A stretch of DNA of 64,000 nt, from assembly GCF_000092185.1 (NCBI RefSeq), contig NC_014160.1, forward strand, positions 930,001 through 994,000, in the 5' to 3' direction. Positions 18,601 through 28,368 of the stretch are shown piece by piece. Below the pieces are notes generated by a model that saw nothing but the letters and a program-made list of their open reading frames with translations, ran no database searches and was not told where the DNA came from. The translations under genes were made by a program, and so were the position numbers. Every line of letters starts with the position of its first letter. Within the stretch, counting starts at the first letter, position 1. The DNA is from Thermosphaera aggregans DSM 11486. GTDB lineage: Archaea > Thermoproteota > Thermoprotei_A > Sulfolobales > Desulfurococcaceae.

Positions 18601-18935
18601 GGACTCCTCCCCCGTGAAACTATTAAGGAGTAGGTAAGTGCTAACAGGCTTAAGCCGGTTACGTAAAGTATGCTCGCGATGCTTGAGAAGCTGTTCAGTA
18701 CAATACCCGTGAGACCTCCTAGAACGATTGCGAAAGATGATAGAAATGTTAGAGTTCTAGCCTCGCTCCTACTGACCCGACCAGTGTACTTAAAAATAAG
18801 TAGTAGGGAAGCTAAAACTATTAGTGAACCGGTCATAACGTAGTTGAGCTCGAGTCTGAAGGATGAAATTGCTGAACCAACATACGCAGTTATTAAAGCC
18901 GAGTCAATTATTCTCTTACTCTGCTTGCTTGACAT
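18597..18935 (-). CDS. Small membrane protein, four helices
   Basis: About 112 residues, nearly all hydrophobic, with four likely membrane helices separated by short basic loops (KYTGRVSRSEARTL). Start taken at ATG 18935 behind GAGAGGG; TTG 18950 is the longer option. It overlaps the RimK-like gene start by four bases, so the two are coupled. No family recognised. Confidence 0.65.
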   Translation of the reverse strand: MSSKQSKRIIDSALITAYVGSAISSFRLELNYVMTGSLIVLASLLLIFKYTGRVSRSEARTLTFLSSFAIVLGGLTGIVLNSFSSIASILYVTGLSLLALTYSLIVSRGRSP

Positions 18936-18972
18936 CGTGAACCCTCTCAAGAGAATCTAGGTTGAGGATGTT

Positions 18973-19890
18973 TTAAAGCATTCTCAATTTGTCAATGTAG
19001 AGCGAGAGTAGCCCTAAATAAATTCCTGCTTCTAAGGGGTCTGTGTTGAAAGATAGGTCAATGGTTTTCAAACCCATTCTAGCGTATTGATACTTCAGTT
19101 CCCTCACATAATACTCTTCTACGCTTGTTGATACTATCACGATTGACCCGGGTCCTGTGACATTCTCAGCGTTTTCAAACCTGGCGTTCACGCCTACTCG
19201 TCTCAACGATTCGCTCAGGTATAGTGTTGGAGCCTCCATCAGCTTGCTTGAAGTAAGCAGTACCTCTTTCTGTGAGATGATTTTCGCTAACTGTTCAGAA
19301 TATCTCTCTACGAGTTCCTCAATTAATGGAACCACTCCTTCCTTGCTGTGCTGGAAAAGTCTCTCCCCTCTTGCTTCAAGCTTGTTCTTATAAAGGCTTG
19401 AAAGAGCATGGTTTACCGCTAAAGTCATTGTTAGCGAGGCCTCAAGCTCGTCTGTTCTCTCAACGTATACGGTGCCGTAGCTGTCAAGGATCTTCTTCAC
19501 TTTTTCATCCATAGGTTTCGAAGTCACTGCGAAAAACTCGTGGTCCAGTATTCTTGATACCTGCATGATGTTGAGCAATCCAGTGTACGGGTTGCTTGCG
19601 AAAACGAGTACTCTCCAACCCTCCCGGTAGGCTAAGGCGTATAAGGAGACAGCTGGAATGTCGCTTATCAACGTGTTTAAATCTGGGTCTACCGTTGCTA
19701 TATGCCAGTATACTGTTGAAGCGGGCAAGTATCCCTGTCTATTATAGGTTATTATCAACGGCTTCCTACTACTGGCTAGAAAGCGTTCAATAACTTCTCC
19801 AAGAGTCGCGGCTTCCCTCTCCAGGTCTCCAGCGAGCTTTGAGAAAAAAGCTATACTAGAGCGGTCTCTAAGCTTCTGCAACAGCTGCAT
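18973..19890 (-). CDS. Conserved protein, SIS-like alpha/beta domains
   Basis: A 305-residue soluble protein. Two alternating alpha/beta halves are visible, with strands such as [39 protein letters not shown] and [14 protein letters not shown]; the layout (strand ending in S/T or N, followed by a helix) recalls sugar-isomerase (SIS) domains, but no certain catalytic signature is seen. Its start region overlaps the 3' end of mtnP by 40 bases, implying co-transcription downstream of it. Confidence 0.55.
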   Translation of the reverse strand: MQLLQKLRDRSSIAFFSKLAGDLEREAATLGEVIERFLASSRKPLIITYNRQGYLPASTVYWHIATVDPDLNTLISDIPAVSLYALAYREGWRVLVFASNPYTGLLNIMQVSRILDHEFFAVTSKPMDEKVKKILDSYGTVYVERTDELEASLTMTLAVNHALSSLYKNKLEARGERLFQHSKEGVVPLIEELVERYSEQLAKIISQKEVLLTSSKLMEAPTLYLSESLRRVGVNARFENAENVTGPGSIVIVSTSVEEYYVRELKYQYARMGLKTIDLSFNTDPLEAGIYLGLLSLYIDKLRML

Positions 19891-20672
19891 AGCTTCTCAT
19901 CCGGCTTCTCGGGAAGCCTTTCTATGATTTTTGGAAGCAGTTTTTTAGCTTTAACAGTATTCTCGCCCATAGTTTTAACCACTTCCTCGGCTGTCACAGG
20001 CTTCTCGGCCCATACATCGTAATCGGTCACCATTGACACGGTAGCGTAGCACATCTCAGCCTCGCATGCAAGATTTACTTCGGGGACAAGAGTCATTCCT
20101 ATGATATCCGCTTTAAACACCTCCTTCCAAACCCTGCTCTCCGCCCTCGTGCTAAACCTCGGCCCCTCTATGCAGACATATGTCCCCTTGGGGTGGATCT
20201 TGATCTCGGGAACTTGTGAAGCGGCTTCAAGGATCACCTGTCTTAGGTGTTCGCAGAACGGGTCCGCGCAGCTCACGTGTCCTACGATACCGCCTTCGAA
20301 GAATGTGAAGCCCCTAACCCCCTTCGTCATATCTATGAACTGATCCGGGAGGACGAAGTCTCCTGGCTTATAATCCTCCCTGAGGCTCCCAACCGCGGAG
20401 AAGGCTATCACCCATTTAACGCCAAGGGCTTTCAACGCCCAGATATTAGCCCTGTAGTTTATTCTGTGAGGGGGTATTTTATGACCTCTGCCATGTCTGG
20501 GGAGGAATGCTATGGTCTTGCCTTTCAATTCCCCTATGATGATGTTGTCGCTTGGGGCTCCATAGGGAGTGTAGATCTTAACCTCCCTCACCTTCTCGAG
20601 GCCCGGGAGATCATATATCCCGCTACCGCCTATCACGCCGATCAAGGCCTTCTCCTTGGTCTCCACGAGCAT
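19851..20672 (-). CDS. mtnP: S-methyl-5'-thioadenosine phosphorylase
   Basis: Phosphorolyses methylthioadenosine to adenine and methylthioribose-1-phosphate. 273 residues, family length. [15 protein letters not shown] (phosphate loop), [19 protein letters not shown], and [18 protein letters not shown] with VTDYDVW of the substrate pocket are clear. The C-terminal CSCC and internal CxxxxC are the disulfide features known from hyperthermophilic crenarchaeal MTAP II. The gene follows a purine phosphoribosyltransferase with a three-base gap, making a purine-salvage pair. Confidence 0.95.
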   Translation of the reverse strand: MLVETKEKALIGVIGGSGIYDLPGLEKVREVKIYTPYGAPSDNIIIGELKGKTIAFLPRHGRGHKIPPHRINYRANIWALKALGVKWVIAFSAVGSLREDYKPGDFVLPDQFIDMTKGVRGFTFFEGGIVGHVSCADPFCEHLRQVILEAASQVPEIKIHPKGTYVCIEGPRFSTRAESRVWKEVFKADIIGMTLVPEVNLACEAEMCYATVSMVTDYDVWAEKPVTAEEVVKTMGENTVKAKKLLPKIIERLPEKPDEKLCSCCRSLETALV

Positions 20673-20675
20673 TTC

Positions 20676-21359
20676 CTACACCCTCAGCCTGTAGATGCCT
20701 TTTGAACTATCGTACTCCAGGACCTTCTTTTCAATGAGCACGTTTAAAGCATCCCTATAGTATTCCTCACCCACGTCGATACCATACCATTCTTTGAAAC
20801 CCTCTACTATTTCGTTAAAGCTCCACTCGACCTTCCCGGATTCCTTGAAAGTTTCTGAAACCATCCTCTTAATGAACTGGTAGGTATCCTCTAACCTCGT
20901 CCACGGGTACTGGAACCAAACCCACTCTTTTACTTCAATGTAGTAGTAGTCGGGCTTGAACTTGGCTACCGGGCTTATCCACTGGAGTGCGGCGGTTCTA
21001 ACGCTACGCGGTCTCCATTTCTCAGTAATAAAATCCCTTGCAAGCTTAAGTGTATCTCCGGTATCCACAATATCGTCTACGATGAGAACGTTCAAGTTTT
21101 CAGCATCTATGATCATTGGGAATTTTATAATAGCCTTTTCCTCCGCCTTAGCAGCCTCCGTCCAGTGCTGGCTTTGAATGCTTGCAAGATTGTCAATACC
21201 CATAAAGTCGCACAGAAGCCTTGCCGGGACGAAGCCCCCTCTTGCAACAGCAACTACGAGATCGGGTTTGAAACCGCTCTCCTTAATTATTCTTGAAAGA
21301 TTTCTTGTCCAATCAACAATCTCGCTCCAAGAGACAAGCTGGGTTCTAACCTTAGGCAT
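20676..21359 (-). CDS. Purine-type phosphoribosyltransferase
   Basis: Type I phosphoribosyltransferase with C-terminal extension. The PRPP loop VLIVDDIVDTGDTL is textbook, and VAVARGGFVPARLL is the hood/flexible-loop motif. The last 80 residues (WSFNEIVEGFKEWYGIDVGE ... YRLRV) look like a small winged-helix add-on. Start at ATG 21359 is preferred (GTGATAGG upstream) over an extended start at 21407. Together with mtnP it probably recycles the adenine or hypoxanthine released; exact base specificity is not readable. Confidence 0.88.
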   Translation of the reverse strand: MPKVRTQLVSWSEIVDWTRNLSRIIKESGFKPDLVVAVARGGFVPARLLCDFMGIDNLASIQSQHWTEAAKAEEKAIIKFPMIIDAENLNVLIVDDIVDTGDTLKLARDFITEKWRPRSVRTAALQWISPVAKFKPDYYYIEVKEWVWFQYPWTRLEDTYQFIKRMVSETFKESGKVEWSFNEIVEGFKEWYGIDVGEEYYRDALNVLIEKKVLEYDSSKGIYRLRV

Positions 21360-21413
21360 TCCTATCACATAAAATAATAACGGTTGTTGAAAATTTAAGG
21401 ATTTCACGAAAAA

Positions 21414-21962
21414 CTATTTGGGCACTCGAATCAACCTTCCCGTGACTGTGAAGCTCTTTCCAGCTCCGTGAAGCAGTAGGCTTGTTTTAGATAAGTTCCA
21501 ACCGTATTTCTCGTAAAAGTCCTTGGCGACGTGAATAGCCTTTGACTCGCATATAAACAGTGTGGACTCTCCAACAGGCAGTTTATCCTTTACTACGCAC
21601 TCAATAAATCCTAGAACTCCTTCGAGCCCAGGGGTCAAGATTGTTTTCGAAGGATAGGGCTTCAGCCCGTATTTTTTAAACTTGTCAACATCTCTCCCAG
21701 ACTCCGTTCCCAGCTTGTATGCGAGTTCAGCGTGTTTCTCGCTCAAGATGTTGACAGTCAACTCACCCGTTTCCGATATGTAGTCGTGTGTGAGACTACC
21801 ACTCCATACGGATATGGCTATGAGGAATGGATCATCATACACTGGTGAAACCCATGAAGCAGGCATAACGTTAAGCCTCCCCTCACGGCTCCTGGAAACT
21901 ATTAAGTACACTGGTCTAGGGTGGAGAACGTGATAGTCGTTAGCCGATATCTCAACATACAT
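21414..21962 (-). CDS. Flavin reductase-like FMN-binding protein
   Basis: About 182 residues of the flavin reductase-like split-barrel family: PRPVYLIVSRSREGRLNVMPASWVSPV and the later LTVNILSEKHAELA correspond to the FMN-binding strands. Start at ATG 21962 behind GGTG; a TTG at 21983 would extend it. Archaeal members reduce or merely bind flavin; partner unknown. It sits 6 bases downstream of the point where the phosphoribosyltransferase reading frame can begin, and may head that operon. Confidence 0.85.
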   Translation of the reverse strand: MYVEISANDYHVLHPRPVYLIVSRSREGRLNVMPASWVSPVYDDPFLIAISVWSGSLTHDYISETGELTVNILSEKHAELAYKLGTESGRDVDKFKKYGLKPYPSKTILTPGLEGVLGFIECVVKDKLPVGESTLFICESKAIHVAKDFYEKYGWNLSKTSLLLHGAGKSFTVTGRLIRVPK

Positions 21963-22007
21963 TTTAGAACACCTATTCGTCAATATAGTAGCACCGGGTA
22001 GTTAAAG

Positions 22008-22016
22008 ATTATAAAA
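22008..22016 (+). promoter_or_regulatory. TATA box of tRNA-Leu
   Basis: ATTATAAAA, about 30 bases upstream of the mature tRNA-Leu 5' end, matches archaeal box A in sequence and distance. Confidence 0.6.
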
Positions 22017-22042
22017 GGCGTCCAATTATTAATCATTTTGAA

Positions 22043-22127
22043 GCGGGGATGCCCGAGCTTGGCCAAAGGGGCCGGGTTGAGGACCCGGTGGCGTAGGCCT
22101 GCGTGGGTTCAAATCCCACTCCCCGCA
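22043..22127 (+). tRNA. tRNA-Leu (GAG)
   Basis: Acceptor GCGGGGA pairs with TCCCCGC, anticodon stem CCGGG/CCCGG encloses the loop TTGAGGA with anticodon GAG, and a long variable arm (TGGCGTAGGCCTGC) marks a class II tRNA. T-loop GGGTTCAAATCCC is normal. No CCA is encoded and no intron is present. Reads CTC/CTT codons. Confidence 0.95.
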
Positions 22128-22208
22128 CTATTCTCCAGTTTCCAAGCATGTTTTTCTGGTAGTTTTTATTAAGTGATTGCTGAATAATTTTTGAAGTGGT
22201 GCTCCTGC

Positions 22209-23339
22209 TTGAAGCTCTACGAGTATGAGTCCAAGGATATTGCCAGGAAATACGGGGTTCAAACCCCGCGTGGAGTACTCGCATCCAGTCCTGAGGAGGC
22301 TTTGAGAGCGGCTGAAGAGTTCGGTGCCGTCGTGTTGAAATCCCAGGTATTAGTGGGAGGCAGGGGTCTTGCAGGAGGTATTTTAAAGGCTGAAAGTCCC
22401 GCGGAGGCTTATATGAAAGCTAAGGAGCTTCTCGGCAAGATGATCAAGGGTGAGAGGGTTGAAAAACTCCTAGTGGAGGAAAAGATTTGCGTAGCCCGGG
22501 AGTACTACGTATCGATAACCGTGGACAGGGCTACAAAGCAGATCACTTATCTTGTCTCCTCCATGGGTGGCGTGGAGATTGAGGAGCTTGCGAGGAAACA
22601 TCCCGAGAAAATCAAAAGGATGAGCGTGGACCCCTCTATCGGATACTTGGGATACATGGGGAGGGAGGCCGCGGTCTTCATGGAGCTTCCATGGAGTCTT
22701 AGCAACCAGGTTGACCATGTTTTATCGGCAATGTACAGGATAATGATAGATTATGACGCGGAGCTGGTTGAGTTCAACCCTCTCGCACTCACATGTGATA
22801 ATAAGCTTATCGCTCTCGACGCTAAAATCATAGTGGATGATAACAGCTTGTTTAAACACCCTGAGTTGCAAGCCCTCTATGGGAGGGGTCTCACGCCTTA
22901 CGAGAGAAAAGCCAAGGAACTCGGCTTCAACTATGTTGAGCTGGATGGGGATATAGGGGTGATCAGCAATGGCGCGGGCCTCACAATGGCCACAATGGAC
23001 GCTATTCTCTACTATGGTGGTAGGCCGGCTAACTTCCTCGACATAGGAGGAGGGGCTGGGAGGGAGAGGGTTAAGGAAGCTGTTAAGCTACTACTTACAC
23101 ACCCCAAGGTGAAAGCCCTGCTGGTGAATATTTTCGGAGGCATAACCAGGTGTGACGAGGTTGCTCACGGTGTTTTAGAGGCTTTGGCGGAGGCAGGTGT
23201 TTCAAAACCCGTAGTTGTCAGAATGCTTGGAACCAATGAGGAAGAGGGGAGGAGGATTTTATCCGAGAAAGGCATTACCGTCTACTCTGAAATGGATGAG
23301 GCGGTGAGAAAAATCGTCGAGTACTCGAGAGGTGGTTGA
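22209..23339 (+). CDS. sucC: Succinyl-CoA synthetase beta subunit
   Basis: Beta subunit of the ADP/GDP-forming succinate-CoA ligase. The canonical N-terminus [16 protein letters not shown] fixes a TTG start at 22209 with GGTG ahead; the frame is open further upstream. ATP-grasp residues in [17 protein letters not shown], metal ligands in EFNPLA, and the CoA-ligase half with [10 protein letters not shown] and [13 protein letters not shown] are present. Length 376 is usual. The stop is followed by sucD after one base. Confidence 0.95.
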   Translation: MKLYEYESKDIARKYGVQTPRGVLASSPEEALRAAEEFGAVVLKSQVLVGGRGLAGGILKAESPAEAYMKAKELLGKMIKGERVEKLLVEEKICVAREYYVSITVDRATKQITYLVSSMGGVEIEELARKHPEKIKRMSVDPSIGYLGYMGREAAVFMELPWSLSNQVDHVLSAMYRIMIDYDAELVEFNPLALTCDNKLIALDAKIIVDDNSLFKHPELQALYGRGLTPYERKAKELGFNYVELDGDIGVISNGAGLTMATMDAILYYGGRPANFLDIGGGAGRERVKEAVKLLLTHPKVKALLVNIFGGITRCDEVAHGVLEALAEAGVSKPVVVRMLGTNEEEGRRILSEKGITVYSEMDEAVRKIVEYSRGG

Positions 23340-23340
23340 C

Positions 23341-24210
23341 ATGGGAATTCTGCTCTCAAGAAATACCAGAGTGATTGTTCAAGGAGTAACAGGCAAGGAA
23401 GGAAGCTTTCACACAAAGCTTATGCTAGAGTATGGGACGAGAATCGTCGCCGGCACTTCTCCGGGCAAAAAGGGACAAACCGTTCACGGTGTCCCAGTCT
23501 ACAATACCGTGGGTGAGATAGTGAGGGATCATGGCGAGATTGATGCTTCAATAATATTTGTCCCAGCTAAATTCGCTCCCGATGCTGTCTACGAAGCAAT
23601 CGACAACGGTGTCAAGCTCGTAGTGGTTATAACGGAGGGGATACCGCTCCATGATGAGCTAAAGTTCGTCAACTATGCGAGAAGGAAAGGAGTGATAATA
23701 GTGGGCCCCAACACTCCCGGCTTAATGACTCCGGGGGAGGCGAAGCTGGGTATCATGCCTTCTCACGTGTTTGTTCCGGGGGGTGTCGGCATAGTTTCTA
23801 GGAGTGGGACACTCACCTACGAGGTTGCCAGGGAGTTGGCAAAACACGGCTTAGGTGTTTCAACAGTGATCGGCCTCGGAGGAGACCCTGTCACAGGCCT
23901 TGACTTCATAGAGGTCTATGATATGTTCAGTAACGACCCATCGACAAAGGCGGTTGTCCTCATAGGTGAGATAGGGGGTGATGCCGAGGAACGATTCTCA
24001 AAATATTATGCTAGCCTACGAGTGAAGAAGCCTGTGGTAGCGTATATCGCCGGGAGAACAGCTCCTCCTGGTAAGAGAATGGGCCATGCGGGCGCAATAA
24101 TCTCGATGGGTATTGGCGACTACCCCTCTAAGAGGAGGGCTCTTGAGGAAGCCGGCATACCTGTTGCTGAGACTCCTTCTCAAATACCCTTGTTGCTGGG
24201 AATTAGGTAG
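23341..24210 (+). CDS. sucD: Succinyl-CoA synthetase alpha subunit
   Basis: Alpha subunit with the CoA-binding Rossmann fold ([25 protein letters not shown]) and the phosphohistidine loop GHAGAIIS near residue 243, plus the power-helix region [21 protein letters not shown] at 23341 directly follows GGTGGTTGAC; a frame-extended start at 23332 overlaps sucC. 289 residues is standard. Forms the oxidative or partial citric-acid-cycle step, or in fermenters the succinate-yielding ATP step. Confidence 0.95.
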   Translation: MGILLSRNTRVIVQGVTGKEGSFHTKLMLEYGTRIVAGTSPGKKGQTVHGVPVYNTVGEIVRDHGEIDASIIFVPAKFAPDAVYEAIDNGVKLVVVITEGIPLHDELKFVNYARRKGVIIVGPNTPGLMTPGEAKLGIMPSHVFVPGGVGIVSRSGTLTYEVARELAKHGLGVSTVIGLGGDPVTGLDFIEVYDMFSNDPSTKAVVLIGEIGGDAEERFSKYYASLRVKKPVVAYIAGRTAPPGKRMGHAGAIISMGIGDYPSKRRALEEAGIPVAETPSQIPLLLGIR

Positions 24211-24279
24211 GGTTCCGTGGAAAGATTTTTATAATATAACCCTTCATATAATAAACGGGTAGTGTAGAGGAGGGTTTGA

Positions 24280-24690
24280 ATGCATATAATAAAGGAGTAC
24301 GCATCCTTTGCGGAGATTATAAAATCGATTGATGAAACAATAGCCTCCCTGAGGCAGCAGCTAGCCGAGAACTTGAAGAAGCTTGAGGACGCTAGGGCAA
24401 GGGCTGAGCACGCTAAGAAGCTGAAGGAGTTGTTGAAGACGCTTGCAGGAGAGGATATTTCGGGCCCAGGCAAAGTCATAGATTTGAAAGACGCCAAGAT
24501 CCTCATAAACCCAGACCCTATATCTGAGTTGCAGGTTATTGAGGAAGCTATTGAAAGAATCAACAGGACAATCCTCACTCTTCAAAACTTGAAGAAGGCT
24601 CTTGAGCCGTGGAGCGGTGTCGAGGTCCCCAACAAGATAACAGTTGTGATTAAAGAGGGTATTCCATCATCCTTCATCCTAAGGCTTTAG
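24280..24690 (+). CDS. Coiled-coil hypothetical protein
   Basis: A 136-residue protein: an N-terminal coiled coil (about residues 10-55), a middle beta segment KVIDLKDAKILINPDP, a second short coiled coil, and a beta tail ITVVIKEGIPSSFILRL. I know no characterised homologue; the helix-strand-helix layout is superficially prefoldin-like. Preceded by a TATA-like stretch (TTTATAATATAA, 24229-24240) and GGAGG six bases before the ATG, so it is transcribed on its own. Confidence 0.65.
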   Translation: MHIIKEYASFAEIIKSIDETIASLRQQLAENLKKLEDARARAEHAKKLKELLKTLAGEDISGPGKVIDLKDAKILINPDPISELQVIEEAIERINRTILTLQNLKKALEPWSGVEVPNKITVVIKEGIPSSFILRL

Positions 24691-24746
24691 TTCTCTACTG
24701 TTTTTTAAGCTCATCTAACCTATTTTTCTAATGAATGGTGTCCTCT

Positions 24747-25277
24747 ATGAGCATATACGATAAAATCGGTCCAGGATCCAAGGCGCCGGAGGAGGTTAAC
24801 GTTGTGATCGAAATACCCATGAACTCTGGAGTTAAATACGAGTTAGACAAGGAGAGCGGTGTGCTTGTTGTTGACAGGATACTTTACACTTCAATGGTTT
24901 ACCCATTCAACTATGGATTCATACCCGGAACCCTTGAGGAGGACGGAGACCCTGTTGACATACTGGTAGTCTCCTATGACTCGCTTGTACCCGGCTCGGT
25001 CATAAAGGCGAGGCCGGTAGGGGTTTTGGAAACAGAGGATGAGAAGGGAAGGGATGCCAAGATAGTAGCAGTCCCCTCGGACAAGATAGACCCGAGGTTC
25101 CAGGGTATCAGGGATGTTAACGATATCCCAGAGGCCGTTAGGCAGAGGATCGAGCACTTCTTCCAACACTACAAGGAGCTGGAGAAGGGTAAGTGGGTTA
25201 AGATCGTTGGTTGGAAAAGCAGAACCGAAGCGTTGGAGAGGATTAGACAGGCTGTTGAAAGATTTTCTAGAAAGTAG
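24747..25277 (+). CDS. ppa: Inorganic pyrophosphatase, class A
   Basis: Soluble Mg-dependent pyrophosphatase that pulls biosynthetic reactions forward. 176 residues from the ATG at 24747 (GGTG upstream); the frame is open to a GTG at 24738. [25 protein letters not shown], and the signature DGDPVDILV with three metal-binding aspartates are intact. It converges on a small minus-strand gene five bases away. Confidence 0.96.
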   Translation: MSIYDKIGPGSKAPEEVNVVIEIPMNSGVKYELDKESGVLVVDRILYTSMVYPFNYGFIPGTLEEDGDPVDILVVSYDSLVPGSVIKARPVGVLETEDEKGRDAKIVAVPSDKIDPRFQGIRDVNDIPEAVRQRIEHFFQHYKELEKGKWVKIVGWKSRTEALERIRQAVERFSRK

Positions 25278-25282
25278 GTTTT

Positions 25283-25645
25283 TCACTTTATTTTTTCCAG
25301 GAGAAGCTCTACTTCTTTCTTAAACGCTTCAGGATCCTTTATGAAGAGTTCCGCCAAGGAATCCTCTCTTCCATAAGACTTCTCTTCCGCAAGAATGAAG
25401 AGTGGAACAATGTACATTTCTTTTATTAAGAATTTGACGGATTCAACACTGCCTTCATAATACTCTAATAGTAAATCCCTAAGCTTTCCCGGGTTTTTCA
25501 CGAACAGCTCTGTGCAACCGCCGCCTCCGTTTGGTTTACAAACCAGCTCTTCAAGGGCTAGTTTGAGCGCGAGGCCAACACGTTTTGAATGTTCATCAAG
25601 CTTCATCAACTGCTTGGTGAGCAATTTAAGCGGCACGTCAATCAC
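25283..25645 (-). CDS. Hypothetical helical protein
   Basis: A 120-residue, almost entirely helical, acidic protein; not recognised. A glycine stretch with two cysteines (CKPNGGGGC) sits near residue 36, possibly a metal-binding loop. ATG start, 110 bases from the divergent KaiC-like gene. The neighbouring TTTAAATA (25707-25714) would serve KaiC rather than this gene. Confidence 0.6.
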   Translation of the reverse strand: MIDVPLKLLTKQLMKLDEHSKRVGLALKLALEELVCKPNGGGGCTELFVKNPGKLRDLLLEYYEGSVESVKFLIKEMYIVPLFILAEEKSYGREDSLAELFIKDPEAFKKEVELLLEKIK

Positions 25646-25755
25646 ATTATCAGATATTACTCAGCCCGGATAATAAATTTGGAAATATTTTAGATCCCGT
25701 ATTAAGAAGTTTAAATAGTTGTTTTGGTAAATGGAAAACAGTAGGGGAACAAATA

Positions 25756-27144
25756 TTGCATTTTAGCCTCGGGTTAAAGGAGTTAGAGGAAACGTTCAGG
25801 GATTCTCTCCAACCTGGAACATTGGCGATTATTGTTGGCCACCCCGGTTCGGGAAAAACGACTTTAGCGGTTCAATTATGCCACGCCAACGTTATGGATG
25901 GGCACAAGTGTCTGTATGTTAGTTTTCAAGAAGATAAGGAGAAGCTTTACAGGCACATGAAAAAGTTAGGCTTTGACTTAGAGGAACTTGAGAAGAAAGG
26001 TGTTTTCAAGTATGTGAGGCTTCCTATGATGACTCTAGTAGATGACTTGATGAAAGAGCTGTCAACGCTTCTAACCACTGACTCTTACAACGTCATTATT
26101 GTGGACTCGATAAACGCTCTTCTCGACTCTGTGAAAACCAGGGAGGAACAGAGGATGATCCTGCAGAACTACTTCTACGAGGTTTCAAGGATGGTGAAAG
26201 GGCTAGTAGTGTTGCTTGCTGAAATACCTATCGGGGAGGAGAGGGTGAACCTTGGATCAATAGAGTTCGTAGCTGATTTTGTAATTATCTTAAAGCATCA
26301 CGTCGCGCGGGGATTGCTGGCCAGGATTATGGAGATCAGGAAGGCCAGGGGGTCTCCTCTCAAAGCTGTCGAATACCCCTTCGAGATCGAGGAGGGACAA
26401 GGCATTAGGGTTTTCCCGCCTCCCATCCCGGAGAAGATATTTTTGGGAAACGGCACCCCCCTCGAGTCAAGCCTCGCCCTCACAAAACAGGTTGTTCCAA
26501 GATTATTGAAGGGAGAGACGGTTTACATCACTTATGACCCGTTTGCTAGAAGCCTTCTCCCAGTGTTTCTTATTCTCGACTTGCTTATCTCAAATAACAT
26601 GAAAGCCATTTTTACATCCTACATATACTCAGAGGACGAGGCTTTAGACAGTATAGCGCATGCACTCAGGGAGTACGCAGGAGTCTCCGAAGAGGATGCT
26701 TTCAGGTTGCTGAAAAAGTATATGATGTTTGACTCCTTAAACCCTGTCGGTGAAGCGTTAACGTCACTAGCCTCTCGCACAATACTCCAGATCGAAAAAG
26801 CAAAGCCAGACATGATTATTTTCCACGGCGTAGAAATCTTCAGCAAGGTCTCCGACTATAAAGACTACTGGAGCGCTCTCGTTAACGAGCTGACATGGAC
26901 TAAGAACAATGGTGTTACAAACATAAGGTTTGGATCCTGCACTCCGCGGGAATGGTGTGAGATGAACGCGGCGGTCTCCGACATTGTCATTCACGTCCGG
27001 TTCGCCGATAAGAATGGTTCAGCAGTACCCATTATTTACTCCTGGGGGAGGAGTTTCAGACCACGTACCATCGAGATTAACGAAGAGGTTTTAACTAGGC
27101 TGAGAAGCGACTTTCAAGGCCTCGTAAAGAAAGCACTTACTTAG
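25756..27144 (+). CDS. KaiC/RadA-like ATPase
   Basis: A 462-residue RecA-superfamily protein. Residues about 1-225 form a KaiC-type domain with Walker A GHPGSGKTTLAVQL near residue 32 and Walker B YNVIIVDSINALLDS. Residues 230-460 form a second domain of the same fold without a Walker A, so it is a two-domain KaiC-like protein with one active site. Archaeal KaiC-like proteins are linked to signalling, motility or repair; nothing nearby decides which. TTG start is supported by AGGGGAAC upstream. Confidence 0.82.
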   Translation: MHFSLGLKELEETFRDSLQPGTLAIIVGHPGSGKTTLAVQLCHANVMDGHKCLYVSFQEDKEKLYRHMKKLGFDLEELEKKGVFKYVRLPMMTLVDDLMKELSTLLTTDSYNVIIVDSINALLDSVKTREEQRMILQNYFYEVSRMVKGLVVLLAEIPIGEERVNLGSIEFVADFVIILKHHVARGLLARIMEIRKARGSPLKAVEYPFEIEEGQGIRVFPPPIPEKIFLGNGTPLESSLALTKQVVPRLLKGETVYITYDPFARSLLPVFLILDLLISNNMKAIFTSYIYSEDEALDSIAHALREYAGVSEEDAFRLLKKYMMFDSLNPVGEALTSLASRTILQIEKAKPDMIIFHGVEIFSKVSDYKDYWSALVNELTWTKNNGVTNIRFGSCTPREWCEMNAAVSDIVIHVRFADKNGSAVPIIYSWGRSFRPRTIEINEEVLTRLRSDFQGLVKKALT

Positions 27145-27236
27145 TGAGTAGGAACCCTTTTACTAAACTGCAAGGACGCCTTTGGAGGATCCTTCTCTAA
27201 CTAAAACCTGTGGATAGGCTAGGCGCTAGTTCCTGC

Positions 27237-27920
27237 TTAAGTCTCAGCCATCTTCTTCACGGCTTTTTCATGAAACGCCTCATCCTGGACTATCTTCTCT
27301 ATTGAAAGCTTGGCGAGACCAACATGTGCTTCATCCTGCAAAAGCTTCGAAATCAAAGGAAGCAGGAGCTTATGGTATGTTTCCTCGCCAATAAACCCTT
27401 CCAGGAACACTAGGTCTTTCAGAACACTCTTGGCTTCAGCCACCTTCCCCTGCTTAATCTTTGAATAAGCTTCTTCAACCCTTCTCCACGCCTCACCTAT
27501 TACAGCGGGGCAATCGCCTGTTTCCTCGTAGGATCCGAGCACCATGCTTAGTGAACGGAGGACCTCGCTGTGGACACCGCTTTCAAGCCCGATCTGCTTT
27601 AAAAGAATAGAGGCAAACTTATCCCTGCCCTCCACTACCGAGGCAAGCTCCTGGTATAGAGATGCGACCCTGCGTTCAAGCTCAATGGAGCAGTATAGTA
27701 GTTTCCCGTCAATCATAAACTCTTCCCCCATGCTAAGATTAAACGGTTTCCCCGCATATATGTTTTCATGTTCGTAAAAAGGACATAGTTCGCGCAAAAA
27801 CTTCATACAGCTCTCCACGCGGCATGGGGCAAGAGTAAGAAGCATCTTCTCAACGGAGCTCAGGGAGCGGATTTTAGATGCTTGCGCGCGTTCAAGCATT
27901 GTGATTACGGGAATCAGCAT
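27237..27920 (-). CDS. Putative ferritin-like (rubrerythrin-type) helical protein
   Basis: A 227-residue all-helical protein. Helix SIELERRVASLYQELASVV, followed by GLESGVHSEVL, then EETYHKLLLPLISKLLQDEAHVGLA and QDEAFHEKAV, shows the E...ExxH pattern repeated twice, as in ferritin-like di-iron proteins, though spacing is imperfect. An N-terminal cysteine cluster (APCRVESCMKFLRELC) is added. Not a textbook rubrerythrin: the rubredoxin domain is missing. The di-iron assignment is inference. Confidence 0.5.
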   Translation of the reverse strand: MLIPVITMLERAQASKIRSLSSVEKMLLTLAPCRVESCMKFLRELCPFYEHENIYAGKPFNLSMGEEFMIDGKLLYCSIELERRVASLYQELASVVEGRDKFASILLKQIGLESGVHSEVLRSLSMVLGSYEETGDCPAVIGEAWRRVEEAYSKIKQGKVAEAKSVLKDLVFLEGFIGEETYHKLLLPLISKLLQDEAHVGLAKLSIEKIVQDEAFHEKAVKKMAET

Positions 27921-27984
27921 GCTTTAAAACATGATCAGCTAACGAGAACCCTGATTCAAGCCTAGCAATAACGAGTAAGGTAAA

Positions 27985-28059
27985 TGCCGCCGCCGGGATT
28001 TGAACCCGGGTCACGGGCTCGAAAGGCCCGCATACTTGACCGGGCTATACTACGGCGGC
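27985..28059 (-). tRNA. tRNA-Glu (TTC)
   Basis: On the minus strand: acceptor GCCGCCG/CGGCGGC, D-arm, anticodon stem CGGGC/GCCCG around loop CTTTCGA (anticodon TTC), T-arm CCGGGTTCAAATCCCGG, discriminator A. No intron, no encoded CCA. A TATA-like CCTAAATATT (28087-28096, read as its complement) lies at the right upstream distance. Confidence 0.95.
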
Positions 28060-28122
28060 ATCCTTATGAAAATAGGATGAGTGAGTCCTAAATATTTTTT
28101 ACTCTCACAATCAGCATTAATG

Positions 28123-28129
28123 TTTAAAA
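28123..28129 (+). promoter_or_regulatory. TATA box of tRNA-Gly
   Basis: TTTAAAA, 29-35 bases before the tRNA-Gly 5' end; standard archaeal box A placement. It lies between the divergent tRNA-Glu and tRNA-Gly genes. Confidence 0.55.
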
Positions 28130-28157
28130 CCTCCATGTCAGAATCCATATATTTGAA

Positions 28158-28233
28158 GCGGCGGTCGTCTAGCCTGGACTAGGACGCCGGCCTGCCACGC
28201 CGGAAATCCCGGGTTCAAATCCCGGCCGCCGCA
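28158..28233 (+). tRNA. tRNA-Gly (GCC)
   Basis: GCGGCGG/CCGCCGC acceptor, anticodon stem CCGGC/GCCGG with loop CTGCCAC (anticodon GCC), T-arm CCGGGTTCAAATCCCGG, discriminator A. Intronless. Divergent from tRNA-Glu, with 98 bases between the two genes. Confidence 0.95.
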
Positions 28234-28322
28234 CTCCTCCAAGTAAACGGGTGGAACAGGTTAAGTGTTCCACTACATCTGGATTTTGGTTTCAAATCAT
28301 CTTGTTTTAGAGCTCGGTAAAG

Positions 28323-28330
28323 TTTAAATA
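28323..28330 (+). promoter_or_regulatory. TATA box of the MBX-like operon
   Basis: TTTAAATA about 40 bases upstream of the ATG at 28369. It predicts a transcript start near 28350 and a short leader holding GGTGA. It supports the ATG at 28369 over the GTG at 28348 as the first start of the operon. Confidence 0.55.
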
Positions 28331-28368
28331 ACCGGTTAAGGCTAGAAGTGTTAGGTTCGGTGAACCTA

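Noticed and set aside
22033-22284. 83-codon minus-strand frame with GVGFEPTQAYATGS-like sequence
   Set aside because: It is the antisense of tRNA-Leu; this translated string is a known artefact of tRNA genes.
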